A stretch of DNA of 5,379 bases from positions 1 to 5,379 of the forward strand of contig RZYZ01000152.1 in assembly GCA_009930125.1 (NCBI GenBank), written 5' to 3'. The DNA is from Clostridia bacterium (GTDB lineage: Bacteria > Bacillota > Clostridia > Clostridiales > Clostridiaceae). Both the position numbers and the translations under genes were made by a program. Each line of letters opens with the position of its first letter. The first letter of the stretch is position 1. The notes beneath the pieces are model-generated. The model saw nothing but the letters and a program-made list of their open reading frames with translations, made no database searches and was not told where the DNA came from. Below are positions 1 through 5,323 of the stretch, in pieces.

Positions 1-1159
1 TCATCTCTCTCATATGGGGATGTGTAAGGGAATGGTTCTGAATGCTGTGACCTCTCCTTTGTATTTCCTTCGCCAGTTCAGGATGATCCTTTACCCATAA
101 GGCACGCAGGAAGAAAGTGGCTTTGACGCCCTGCTGATCAAGCATGTCGAGCAGCGGCAGCGTCGTTTCAAACTCCCATCCGGCATCAAATGTCAGTGCA
201 ATCTGTTTGGTGGATGCATTGACCAGTCCTTTGGTGATGACTGTGGAGGATGCATAAGTGCCCTCTTTTACCAGGTATCCGGTATGTGCATAGCCGACTT
301 TGCCCTGATAGTTCACTTTAGCCCAGCTGCCGGAAACACTAAGGACCGTAACCTTTGCACCCTTAGGCATCACTGCAATGATGCTGTAGCTTATGCCAGG
401 GCCACTTCTCAGATTCAGCTCTTCCGTGGTCACTCGAATGTCAGTGGATGTTGTCGGAAGCCTCAGATAACTCAAGGACGAATATCCTTCACTACCACCA
501 TATACGACTCTTGCCCATCCATTACTTGTGCTCAGCACCTTCACTTCTGCTCCATTTGGAATGACGCGAATCACGCTGTAGCTGGTGGAAGGTCCTGTTC
601 TCATATTCAGGTTCGCCGTGGTCACCATGAGGGTTTCTCCCGTGGATGGCAGCGTACTTTTCAGCTTCAGATAACTTAAGGACGCATATCCTTCACTGCC
701 GCCATATACGACTCTTGCCCATCCACTACTGGTACTCAGCACCTTCACCTCTGCTCCGTTTGGAATGACGCGGATGACACTATAGCTGGTGGAAGGTCCT
801 GTTCTCATATTCAGGTTCGCCGTGGTCACCATGATCTGTGTATTCACCTGGGTCATGTACGCTGTGTGCGCATACCCTTCCCTGCTTCCATAGATGACTT
901 TTGCCCAGCTGCCCGAAACGCTTAACACCGTAATGCTTGTTCCTTTAGGCATCACGGCTATTACGCTGTATTGTGTTCCTGGACCGCTCCTCAGATTCAG
1001 ATCTGCCGTTGTTACCCTGATATCATCTTCAGCGAATACCTCAATATAACGATTTTCATTTATATTCCTTCCAGACAGATTAAACATATTGACACCGGTT
1101 AGTGAGGAAAAAACGAAAACAACAAGTAAGACTGCTACTTTTCTGAAAGCGCTTTTCAT
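1..1159 (-). CDS. Secreted SH3b-repeat protein with NodB polysaccharide deacetylase domain (C-terminus beyond window)
   Basis: The reading frame is open from ATG at 1159 to the left edge: 386 residues are visible and the end is missing. AAGGAGGG at 1167-1174, 7 nt before the ATG, supports this start. Residues 1-25 are a basic start plus hydrophobic stretch, a signal peptide or anchor; cleavage is unclear, with VFA at 41-43 one option. Four SH3b domains follow (about 48-104, 111-166, 179-234, 243-298), each with the pattern T-T-x-x-L-N-[LM]-R-[ST]-G-P, a central [MI]-P-x-G, a conserved W and an ending GY-x-x-x-x-Y. SH3b domains usually bind peptidoglycan. From about residue 318 a CE4/NodB domain begins: motif 1 is LTFDAG (D325, A326) and motif 2 is HSLTH (376-380). 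The family removes acetyl groups from GlcNAc or MurNAc polymers, so a wall-bound peptidoglycan or polysaccharide deacetylase is likely. Motif 1 has Ala where classical members have the second, metal-binding Asp. The catalytic motifs 3-5 are outside the window, so activity is unproven. Confidence 0.9.
   Translation of the reverse strand, partial: MKSAFRKVAVLLVVFVFSSLTGVNMFNLSGRNINENRYIEVFAEDDIRVTTADLNLRSGPGTQYSVIAVMPKGTSITVLSVSGSWAKVIYGSREGYAHTAYMTQVNTQIMVTTANLNMRTGPSTSYSVIRVIPNGAEVKVLSTSSGWARVVYGGSEGYASLSYLKLKSTLPSTGETLMVTTANLNMRTGPSTSYSVIRVIPNGAEVKVLSTSNGWARVVYGGSEGYSSLSYLRLPTTSTDIRVTTEELNLRSGPGISYSIIAVMPKGAKVTVLSVSGSWAKVNYQGKVGYAHTGYLVKEGTYASSTVITKGLVNASTKQIALTFDAGWEFETTLPLLDMLDQQGVKATFFLRALWVKDHPELAKEIQRRGHSIQNHSLTHPHMREM
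458..829 (-). repeat. Near-identical tandem pair of SH3b-coding units (204-nt period)
   Basis: The second and third SH3b repeats of the deacetylase gene (nt 662-829 and 458-625) are nearly the same at DNA level with an offset of 204 nt (68 codons). The stretches 579-630 and 783-834 are identical over 52 nt, and by eye only about 13 differences occur over roughly 163 nt. Most differences are at third codon positions. The flanking repeats 1 (848-1018) and 4 (266-433) are more distant from this pair but resemble each other. This indicates a fairly recent internal duplication in frame; such repeats can expand or contract by recombination. Confidence 0.9.
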
Positions 1160-1180
1160 TTCTTTTCCCTCCTTGTCTTC

Positions 1181-1199
1181 AAAATACCCATCGTATTTT
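1181..1199 (-). promoter_or_regulatory. Stem-loop in the leader of the SH3b-deacetylase gene
   Basis: AAAATAC (1181-1187) and GTATTTT (1193-1199) form a perfect 7-bp inverted repeat with a 5-nt loop. It lies between the predicted -10 box (1208-1213) and the ribosome binding site (1167-1174), so it would sit in the 5' untranslated RNA, 6 nt before the Shine-Dalgarno sequence. It is AT-rich and weak. It could stabilise the mRNA end, tune initiation or be a protein-binding palindrome; it could also be chance. Confidence 0.4.
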
Positions 1200-1207
1200 A
1201 TACATTT

Positions 1208-1234
1208 ATTATACATTTCACACAATGCTCACAA
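1208..1234 (-). promoter_or_regulatory. Probable sigma-A promoter of the SH3b-deacetylase gene
   Basis: On the minus strand there is a perfect TATAAT -10 box (1208-1213) preceded by TG. The best -35 candidate is TTGTGA (1229-1234), 4 of 6 matches, with a short 15-nt spacer. Transcription would start near 1201 and give a leader of about 42 nt before the ATG at 1159. The -10 is convincing; the -35 is not certain. Confidence 0.5.
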
Positions 1235-1321
1235 GTTTCAAATAAAACACAACATCGTTAATAATCCGTAACATTTCGGCACTTGCACTTCAGTCAGGAC
1301 TTCTTTTCTATACGTAATTTA

Positions 1322-1334
1322 TGCATAATATGCA
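1322..1334. repeat. 13-nt perfect palindrome in the intergenic gap
   Basis: TGCATA and TATGCA flank a single central A. The palindrome lies about 90 nt upstream of the deacetylase promoter and just beyond the der terminator tail. It has the form of a small operator site, but it is too far from the promoter for a confident role and AT-rich palindromes arise by chance. Confidence 0.25.
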
Positions 1335-1339
1335 GTTTT

Positions 1340-1386
1340 GAAATGAAAAATCTCCAGAATCAGCAAAACGCCTGACTCTGGAGATT
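1340..1386 (-). terminator. Rho-independent terminator of der
   Basis: Read on the minus strand, 17 nt after the der stop codon, a stem is formed by 1377-1386 with 1349-1358 (10 bp), one A/C mismatch, and then a further 4 bp (1372-1375 with 1360-1363). The loop is 8 nt (1364-1371). The descending arm is followed by TTTTTCATTT (1341-1350, the first two T's being in the stem). Its position separates der from the deacetylase gene, which fits with that gene having its own promoter. Confidence 0.85.
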
Positions 1387-1402
1387 GATTTATTTTATTT
1401 CA

Positions 1403-2719
1403 TCAGTCTTTCTTTCTTTCACGATACTCGATCTTTATACCCGTACCCGTGAAGTCAAATGCATCTCTCAGCTGATTCTCGATATATCTTGAATAGGAGA
1501 AGTGCATGGCTGTGGTGTCATTGATGAAAAAGACGAAAGTCGGAGGTTTCACCCCTGTCTGGGTCCCGTAGTATACTTTCAGTCTCTTGGTGCCGATCAT
1601 CGGAGGCTCTTTCTGAAGCAGCGCTTTTCCAATCACATCATTCAGTACACCGGTTCCGATTTTCTTGTTGTAGTTGTCATAGCATCCTTTGATCATGCTC
1701 AGCACCTTATGGGTTCTCTGTCCGGTGAGTGCTGAGATGAAGAGATAAGGTGCATACTGCATGAACTTCAGACTCAACTTCAGCTCATCCAGATATTTGT
1801 TCATGGTCTTATCATCCTTCTCGATGAGGTCCCATTTGTTGACGATGACCATGATGGCTTTACGCATGTCATGTGCATAGCCGATGATCTTTTCATCCTG
1901 GTCTGCAACGCCTTCCTGGGCATCCACCATCAGAACGACCACATCGGATCTTTCAATGGCTGCAAGAGTTCTCACCACGGAATATCGTTCAATCTCTTCC
2001 TTGACTTTAGATTTTCGTCTCAGTCCGGCAGTATCCACTAGAATGAACTTGCCTTCCTCTGTTTCGAGAATGCTGTCTATGGCATCTCTTGTGGTTCCCG
2101 CGATGTCTGTGACGATGGATCTCTCTTCACCCAGCAGTTTGTTGATCAGAGAAGATTTGCCTACATTCGGTCTGCCCACAAAAGCGACTCTGATATACTC
2201 ATCCTCTTCTTCCGTTTCATAATCTTTGAAGTGCTTCACCACTTCATCCAGAAGATCTCCAAGGCCTAATCCCTGTCCGGAGGAAATGGCGATGGGATCA
2301 CCGATGCCCAGATTATAGAATTCGTAGGCATTGGCTTCATCCTTCATGTTGTCCACTTTATTTACAGCCAGGACAATGGGCTTGTTGCTGACTCTCAGCA
2401 TGGTTGCCACTTCATTATCAGAATCTGTAAGACCCTGCTTCCCGTCCACCAGGAATATGATCACATCTGCAGTATCTATCGCAACCTGCGCCTGTCTTTT
2501 CATCTGGGCCAGGATGATATCATCTGATTTTGGTTCTATACCACCTGTATCAATCAATTTAAACTCATATTGCAGCCAGTCGGCATCTGCATAAATTCGA
2601 TCTCTTGTTACACCGGGTGTATCATCAACTATGGCAATTCTGTGACCTGCCAGTTTATTGAACAAAGTTGACTTTCCCACATTAGGTCTTCCAACTATTG
2701 CTACGATTGGTTTTGCCAT
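1403..2719 (-). CDS. der: Ribosome-assembly GTPase Der (EngA)
   Basis: Der is an essential cytoplasmic GTPase with two G domains in tandem and a C-terminal KH-like domain; it helps mature the 50S ribosomal subunit. The product is 438 residues, close to the usual 430-490. Domain 1 has P-loop GRPNVGKS at 10-17, the switch Thr in TPGVTRD (34-40), DTGG at 57-60 and NKVD at 120-123. After an acidic linker (about 168-174), domain 2 has GRPNVGKS at 182-189, GTTRD at 208-212, DTAG at 229-232 and NKWD at 294-297. The KH-like part (about 350-438) holds YYGTQTGVKPPTFVFF and ends in a basic RERKKD tail. All GTP-binding motifs are intact. A GTG three codons upstream (2726-2728) is also in frame, but it lies inside the Shine-Dalgarno sequence, so the ATG is preferred; it also gives the family-typical MxKPxVAIVGRPNVGKS start. 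The gene is transcribed alone. Confidence 0.98.
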   Translation of the reverse strand: MAKPIVAIVGRPNVGKSTLFNKLAGHRIAIVDDTPGVTRDRIYADADWLQYEFKLIDTGGIEPKSDDIILAQMKRQAQVAIDTADVIIFLVDGKQGLTDSDNEVATMLRVSNKPIVLAVNKVDNMKDEANAYEFYNLGIGDPIAISSGQGLGLGDLLDEVVKHFKDYETEEEDEYIRVAFVGRPNVGKSSLINKLLGEERSIVTDIAGTTRDAIDSILETEEGKFILVDTAGLRRKSKVKEEIERYSVVRTLAAIERSDVVVLMVDAQEGVADQDEKIIGYAHDMRKAIMVIVNKWDLIEKDDKTMNKYLDELKLSLKFMQYAPYLFISALTGQRTHKVLSMIKGCYDNYNKKIGTGVLNDVIGKALLQKEPPMIGTKRLKVYYGTQTGVKPPTFVFFINDTTAMHFSYSRYIENQLRDAFDFTGTGIKIEYRERKKD

Positions 2720-2724
2720 TTGCT

Positions 2725-2732
2725 TCACCTCT
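2725..2732 (-). promoter_or_regulatory. Ribosome binding site that decides the der start
   Basis: AGAGGTGA lies 5 nt before the ATG at 2719 and contains AGGTGA, a six-base match to the consensus Shine-Dalgarno. The in-frame GTG (2726-2728) is part of this element and has no good site of its own, so translation should begin at the ATG and not at the GTG. Confidence 0.75.
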
Positions 2733-2766
2733 ACTTTTTCACGTTTGCATTTCTTTACATCTAATC

Positions 2767-2795
2767 ATATTACCCTAAGTATGAACCGGTGTCAA
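2767..2795 (-). promoter_or_regulatory. Sigma-A promoter of der
   Basis: On the minus strand a perfect TTGACA -35 box (2790-2795) is followed after exactly 17 nt by TAATAT (2767-2772), 4 of 6 matches to the -10 consensus. Transcription would start near 2760, giving a leader of about 40 nt to the ATG at 2719. It is the best-matching promoter in the window. Confidence 0.7.
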
Positions 2796-2813
2796 ACAAA
2801 ACCTTTTCCGGTT
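2784..2813. repeat. Inverted repeat over the der -35 region
   Basis: AACCGG (2784-2789) and CCGGTT (2808-2813) form a 6-bp inverted repeat with an 18-nt gap that encloses the -35 box of the der promoter. The layout would suit a dimeric regulator binding the promoter, but the arms are short and this is only a suggestion. Further right in this 266-nt gap, TTCATGG (2839-2845) and CCATGAA (2869-2875) form another 7-bp inverted repeat; no gene is seen in the gap on either strand. Confidence 0.3.
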
Positions 2814-2922
2814 ACTGCTCTATAAAAAATCTCTTAGATTCATGGCACGGATGACCGCTTCGAGAGCTCCATGAAACTCGTGAACAGATACACATGCCCT
2901 CAGAATACTGATACGATTTCTA

Positions 2923-2951
2923 TTCTCTATTTGCAGAAAATCTACTATAAT
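2923..2951 (+). promoter_or_regulatory. Probable promoter of the CapA-like lipoprotein gene
   Basis: A perfect TATAAT -10 box lies at 2946-2951. At a 17-nt spacing the -35 position reads TTCTCT (2923-2928), a weak match. Transcription would begin near 2958, giving a leader of about 37 nt. A second TATAAT at 2976-2981 has no recognisable -35 and would start RNA inside the ribosome binding site, so it is less likely. A small palindrome GTAA-ACG-TTAC (2959-2969) sits at the predicted start and could be an operator. Confidence 0.45.
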
Positions 2952-2994
2952 AGACTGTGTAAACGTTACTCTGCATATAATATGGAGCAAGGAA

Positions 2995-4263
2995 ATGAAC
3001 AGAATGAAGAAGTTCAGACACTATGCAATCACGATTCCAATTCTACTTCCCATCCTCCTTAGCGGCTGCATGGGAAAGCCCTCTGAAGCGATGCGCGCTG
3101 AACCGGTAGCACGATATGAAACTGAGCCGGTCGTCACTGCATCCCAGCCGGTCAGCCCCTACGCGGTGGAAGAAGATGAAGTATGTATAAACGCTGTAGG
3201 CGACATCATGGTTCATGAATCACAGTGGCTGTCTCAGCAGGTGGGGCCGGACACCTATGACTTCACCAGCAATTTCGTCCAAGTGAAGGAAATCTTCAAA
3301 GCCGACGACCTGTCCATCGCAAATCTTGAAACGACCATCAACGATGATAAGGCCATCACCACCTATCCACGATTCAATTCACCGGATGCTCTCCTGGATG
3401 CTCTTGGTGATGCCGGATTCGAGCTCATCGGTACAGCCAATAATCATTCCATGGATACGGGAATGGATGGCATCCTGAGCACCATAGCAGAACTGGAGGA
3501 GAGAAATCTTGGGTATTTCGGCACACACAAAGATCCTGGCGCAGAGAAATATCTGGTGAAGCAGATCAAAGGCATGAACATCGGCTTTGCCGCTTTCAGT
3601 ACGGCTTATGTCCACGGAGATTCCGTGGTCATCAACAACATCGAATCTGCTGGAATGGAAAAACATGTCAACTACATGGATCTCACCAGTGCCGACAATG
3701 CATTCCATACATTGAAACCGGTCATTGAGGCAATGAAAGAGGATGGTGCTGAATTCATCGTTTTATCGCTTCATTGGGGAAACGAGTATGAAAAAAGTGC
3801 CAATGCCTATCAGAAAACCCTGGCTCAGATGCTCATAGACGAAGGGGTCGGCCTGATCCTCGGTTCTCACCCCCATATGGTTCAGGAGATGGAATATCTC
3901 AGTTCAAGTAAGGATACTCATGAGGGACTCGTCATCTATTCCATGGGGAACTTTCTCTCCAATCAGAGAAATGAAATTCTCAATATGACCGGTACAGAAG
4001 ACGGTGTCATTTCCAGAGTGATCCTGAAAAGAGATCAGGATCAAATCATACGAATCCGAACCGCACAGTTCATCCCCACCTGGATCAATCGTACAGAATA
4101 CGGCGAATATTTCAGATATGAAATCCTCCCCATTGACATCGATCCTTCGTCAACTGCCGTAAGGTACAGTGCAGAGGAGAAGAGCCTCACTGAATCCCTG
4201 ATGAATACACTGCGTGCCATAGACAGCACAAAGGTAAAACAGCTGGACTTAAATCATGAATAG
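2995..4263 (+). CDS. CapA-family (PGA_cap) lipoprotein, metallophosphatase-like
   Basis: The 422-residue product starts with a lipoprotein signal: basic residues, a hydrophobic stretch at about 11-22 and the lipobox LSGC with Cys25 as the expected lipid-bearing residue. It should be anchored on the outer face of the membrane. A Pro/Glu-rich linker (26-62) leads to a PGA_cap/CapA domain with the full set of family motifs: VGDIM at 68-72, NLE at 110-112, NNHSMD at 149-154, HWGNEY at 260-265, GSHPHMVQ at 290-297 and YSMGNFLSNQ at 315-324. These resemble metal-binding loops of calcineurin-like phosphoesterases. CapA-type proteins take part in poly-gamma-glutamate capsule attachment or export in Bacillus, but many members occur without capBC and their function is unknown. 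No capB or capC is present here, so poly-gamma-glutamate synthesis should not be assumed. GGAG (2984-2987) supports the ATG at 2995; an in-frame ATG at 3004 is possible and leaves the lipobox intact. The gene stands alone between a divergent der and a terminator. Confidence 0.92.
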   Translation: MNRMKKFRHYAITIPILLPILLSGCMGKPSEAMRAEPVARYETEPVVTASQPVSPYAVEEDEVCINAVGDIMVHESQWLSQQVGPDTYDFTSNFVQVKEIFKADDLSIANLETTINDDKAITTYPRFNSPDALLDALGDAGFELIGTANNHSMDTGMDGILSTIAELEERNLGYFGTHKDPGAEKYLVKQIKGMNIGFAAFSTAYVHGDSVVINNIESAGMEKHVNYMDLTSADNAFHTLKPVIEAMKEDGAEFIVLSLHWGNEYEKSANAYQKTLAQMLIDEGVGLILGSHPHMVQEMEYLSSSKDTHEGLVIYSMGNFLSNQRNEILNMTGTEDGVISRVILKRDQDQIIRIRTAQFIPTWINRTEYGEYFRYEILPIDIDPSSTAVRYSAEEKSLTESLMNTLRAIDSTKVKQLDLNHE

Positions 4264-4303
4264 AAGAGATCCATACCGTGCATCCGTACTGTATGGATCT
4301 CTT
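4264..4303. terminator. Terminator between convergent genes
   Basis: A perfect 13-bp stem pairs 4264-4276 (AAGAGATCCATAC) with 4291-4303, with a 14-nt loop. It begins directly after the TAG of the CapA-like gene and ends 2 nt before the stop codon of the convergent flavodoxin gene. The tail is TTATTT on the plus strand and the less T-rich CTATTCAT on the minus strand, so it probably ends the plus transcript and may also serve the minus one. Confidence 0.8.
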
Positions 4304-4305
4304 CC

Positions 4306-4785
4306 TTATTTCACAGTTCTATTCCACTTCTTGATCAGTCTTTCAATCTGCTCCTCCCGAGCCGGATTTTTCCAGTCGATGACCGCTCTGTCCACAACAC
4401 TGCCACCCTTCTTCTCCACTTCTTTTTTCAGCTGATTGATGGCGCTTCTGCCGCCCATGAAAGAGAACGGAAAGAAGTGCGTCACAAAAATGAGAACTTT
4501 AGGATTATTCATTTCTCCTGAACTGCTGAGATAGGATTTCAGCACCGGACTCATGGAAAAGCCCCTCACCGGACAGCCAAGTATCACATAATCGTAGTCG
4601 TCTACATTTTTATAGGTTTGAAATCTGATTTTTCCTGGATTGGTCTCATTCCTGTCCTCTCCCCCGATGGGCTCAATCCTGATAAGTTCCGTTTCCACGC
4701 CATTATGCCGGAAGCTTTCCAGAAGTCTGTCTGCCACCGATAAGGTATTCCCTGTCAAAGAATGAATAAGCATAGCTGATTTCAT
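4306..4785 (-). CDS. Flavodoxin-like FMN protein
   Basis: The 159-residue, soluble product has flavodoxin-family size and layout. Residues 2-8 form the first beta strand, and HSLTGNT (8-14) is the phosphate-binding loop for FMN (S/T-x-T-G-x-T pattern). YDYVILGCPVRGFSMSP (64-80) is the strand and loop that normally holds the flavin ring, and residues 97-101 (VLIFV) form the next strand, leading into THFFPFSFMGG. Such proteins carry electrons or act as small quinone/menaquinone or iron-cluster reductases; the partner is not known. There are no Cys pairs for a fused ferredoxin. GGGGGAAGGG at 4791-4800 lies 5 nt before the ATG. The gene starts 18 nt after the stop of the FMN-binding gene, so the two are almost surely co-transcribed. 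It could be classed as a flavodoxin or as a protoporphyrinogen-oxidase-like flavodoxin (HemG type); I cannot distinguish these. Confidence 0.88.
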   Translation of the reverse strand: MKSAMLIHSLTGNTLSVADRLLESFRHNGVETELIRIEPIGGEDRNETNPGKIRFQTYKNVDDYDYVILGCPVRGFSMSPVLKSYLSSSGEMNNPKVLIFVTHFFPFSFMGGRSAINQLKKEVEKKGGSVVDRAVIDWKNPAREEQIERLIKKWNRTVK

Positions 4786-4803
4786 TTTAACCCTTCCCCC
4801 TGT

Positions 4804-5199
4804 TTAACGAATCAGAGCATCTTCAACCGCCTTGATGATCACAAGACTGCTGTAGGTCGCTCCGGAGACTGCATCGACATCCAAAGACTGCTGCGCTATG
4901 ATGGTGCCTGTAATGGTCTCTGCAGCGGCGCCTTTCCCATGATCATGTTCCAGAATGTCAATGTCTCTGATCTCATGGTCCTGAACCATTACATCCACTT
5001 TCACATGTACTGGGAAAACACTGTATTCACCCACATAGCTTCCATCAGAGATTTCTGCAAGTTCCACATCATGAATCGGTTCATTTGTGAGTTTCTCCAG
5101 ATTATCTGATAAGGTGCTGTAGAGAAGAACGCTTGCAGCAGCAACAATCACCATGAAAAATAGTAGAATCTTAAACCATCTGCTTTTCCCCAAAATCAT
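4804..5199 (-). CDS. Membrane-anchored FMN-binding domain protein, probable ApbE flavinylation target
   Basis: The 131-residue product has one membrane segment (about 11-27) after a basic start (KSRWFK), with the rest predicted outside the membrane. Residues about 50-131 match the FMN-binding domain (Pfam FMN_bind) found in NqrC, RnfG and stand-alone anchored proteins: DGSYVGEY (52-59), a VxVxVxV strand region, IRDIDILEHDHGKG (77-90), then VDAVSGATYSS (108-118). In this family Thr of S-G-A-T (Thr115) receives FMN covalently from the enzyme ApbE. No apbE, rnf or nqr gene is in the window. The domain is single and short, so this is a mini-carrier and not a full RnfG. It is the first gene of the operon with the flavodoxin. 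The ATG at 5199 has AAGAAGGG directly against it with no gap; a TTG two codons on (5191-5193) has a better 6-nt spacing and may be the true start, removing two residues. Confidence 0.88.
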   Translation of the reverse strand: MILGKSRWFKILLFFMVIVAAASVLLYSTLSDNLEKLTNEPIHDVELAEISDGSYVGEYSVFPVHVKVDVMVQDHEIRDIDILEHDHGKGAAAETITGTIIAQQSLDVDAVSGATYSSLVIIKAVEDALIR

Positions 5200-5207
5200 C
5201 CCTTCTT
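5200..5207 (-). promoter_or_regulatory. Start-deciding Shine-Dalgarno of the FMN-binding gene
   Basis: AAGAAGGG touches the ATG at 5197-5199, which is closer than ribosomes normally accept. It stands 6 nt before TTG at 5191-5193, in the same frame (third codon). The purine run therefore argues for a TTG start giving M-G-K-S-R-W, though an ATG two codons earlier is what automatic callers would choose. Confidence 0.4.
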
Positions 5208-5220
5208 TTCTGAATTGCGT

Positions 5221-5235
5221 TTATGCTTCGCATAA
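5221..5235. repeat. Short perfect inverted repeat upstream of the FMN-binding gene
   Basis: TTATGC and GCATAA flank TTC, giving a 6-bp, 3-nt-loop hairpin about 22 nt upstream of the FMN-binding start codon. It could be an operator or mRNA leader hairpin for the flavin operon, or the palindromic target of an inserted element lying to its right. Confidence 0.35.
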
Positions 5236-5239
5236 CAGG

Positions 5240-5287
5240 GGGTCGTTGCAAAACTACGTAATATAGTTTTGTAACGGCCCTTTTTTT
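5240..5287 (+). terminator. Strong terminator-like hairpin with T-run, no plus-strand gene before it
   Basis: Positions 5240-5256 pair with 5264-5280 in a 17-bp stem containing two G-T wobble pairs and no mismatch. The loop is 7 nt, and the stem is followed by TTTTTTT (5281-5287). This is the full form of a plus-strand rho-independent terminator. The gene to its left is on the minus strand and begins at 5199, so nothing obvious on the plus strand needs ending here. It may be a leader attenuator of a plus-strand gene beyond 5379, a block against transcription entering from the left, or the structured end of an insertion element. Confidence 0.7.
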
Positions 5288-5289
5288 GT

Positions 5290-5323
5290 AGTAATTGGTA
5301 CCAAATCACTTTCGATAATTACT
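5290..5323. repeat. Nested palindromes in the right-hand intergenic region
   Basis: AGTAATT (5290-5296) and AATTACT (5317-5323) form a 7-bp inverted repeat, and inside it TTGGTACCAA (5295-5304) is a perfect 10-nt palindrome. A further short inverted repeat, AACT-GAT-AGTT, lies at 5340-5350. From 5288 to 5379 I see no gene that can be supported; an ATG at 5362 opens a frame to the window edge but only 6 codons are visible. Confidence 0.3.

Noticed and set aside
284..679. 131-codon plus-strand open frame across the SH3b repeats
   Set aside because: It is antisense to the well-supported SH3b-deacetylase gene, has no family features and no ribosome binding site; its length comes from the repeated sequence beneath it.
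1..1159. Calling the SH3b-repeat protein a cell-wall amidase or endopeptidase
   Set aside because: SH3b domains often accompany such enzymes, but the catalytic region here shows the LTFDAG and HSLTH motifs of NodB-type deacetylases.
1089..1271. 60-codon plus-strand frame over the deacetylase start and leader
   Set aside because: It overlaps the signal peptide, ribosome binding site and promoter of the minus-strand gene and has no coding features of its own.
1502..2594. Three plus-strand open frames inside der (1502-1735, 1884-2222, 2331-2594)
   Set aside because: They lie antisense to an intact, strongly conserved GTPase gene and show low-complexity Ser-rich or unrecognisable translations.
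2871..3062. 63-codon plus-strand frame starting upstream of the CapA-like gene
   Set aside because: It overlaps the predicted promoter and the signal-peptide coding region of the lipoprotein in another frame, has no good ribosome binding site and resembles nothing known to me.
3379..4229. Minus-strand frames inside the CapA-like gene (3379-3708 and 4041-4229)
   Set aside because: Both are shadows antisense to a gene carrying all motifs of its family.
2995..4263. Poly-gamma-glutamate capsule locus
   Set aside because: Only a CapA-type gene is present; the synthetase genes capB and capC are absent, so a capsule system cannot be claimed.
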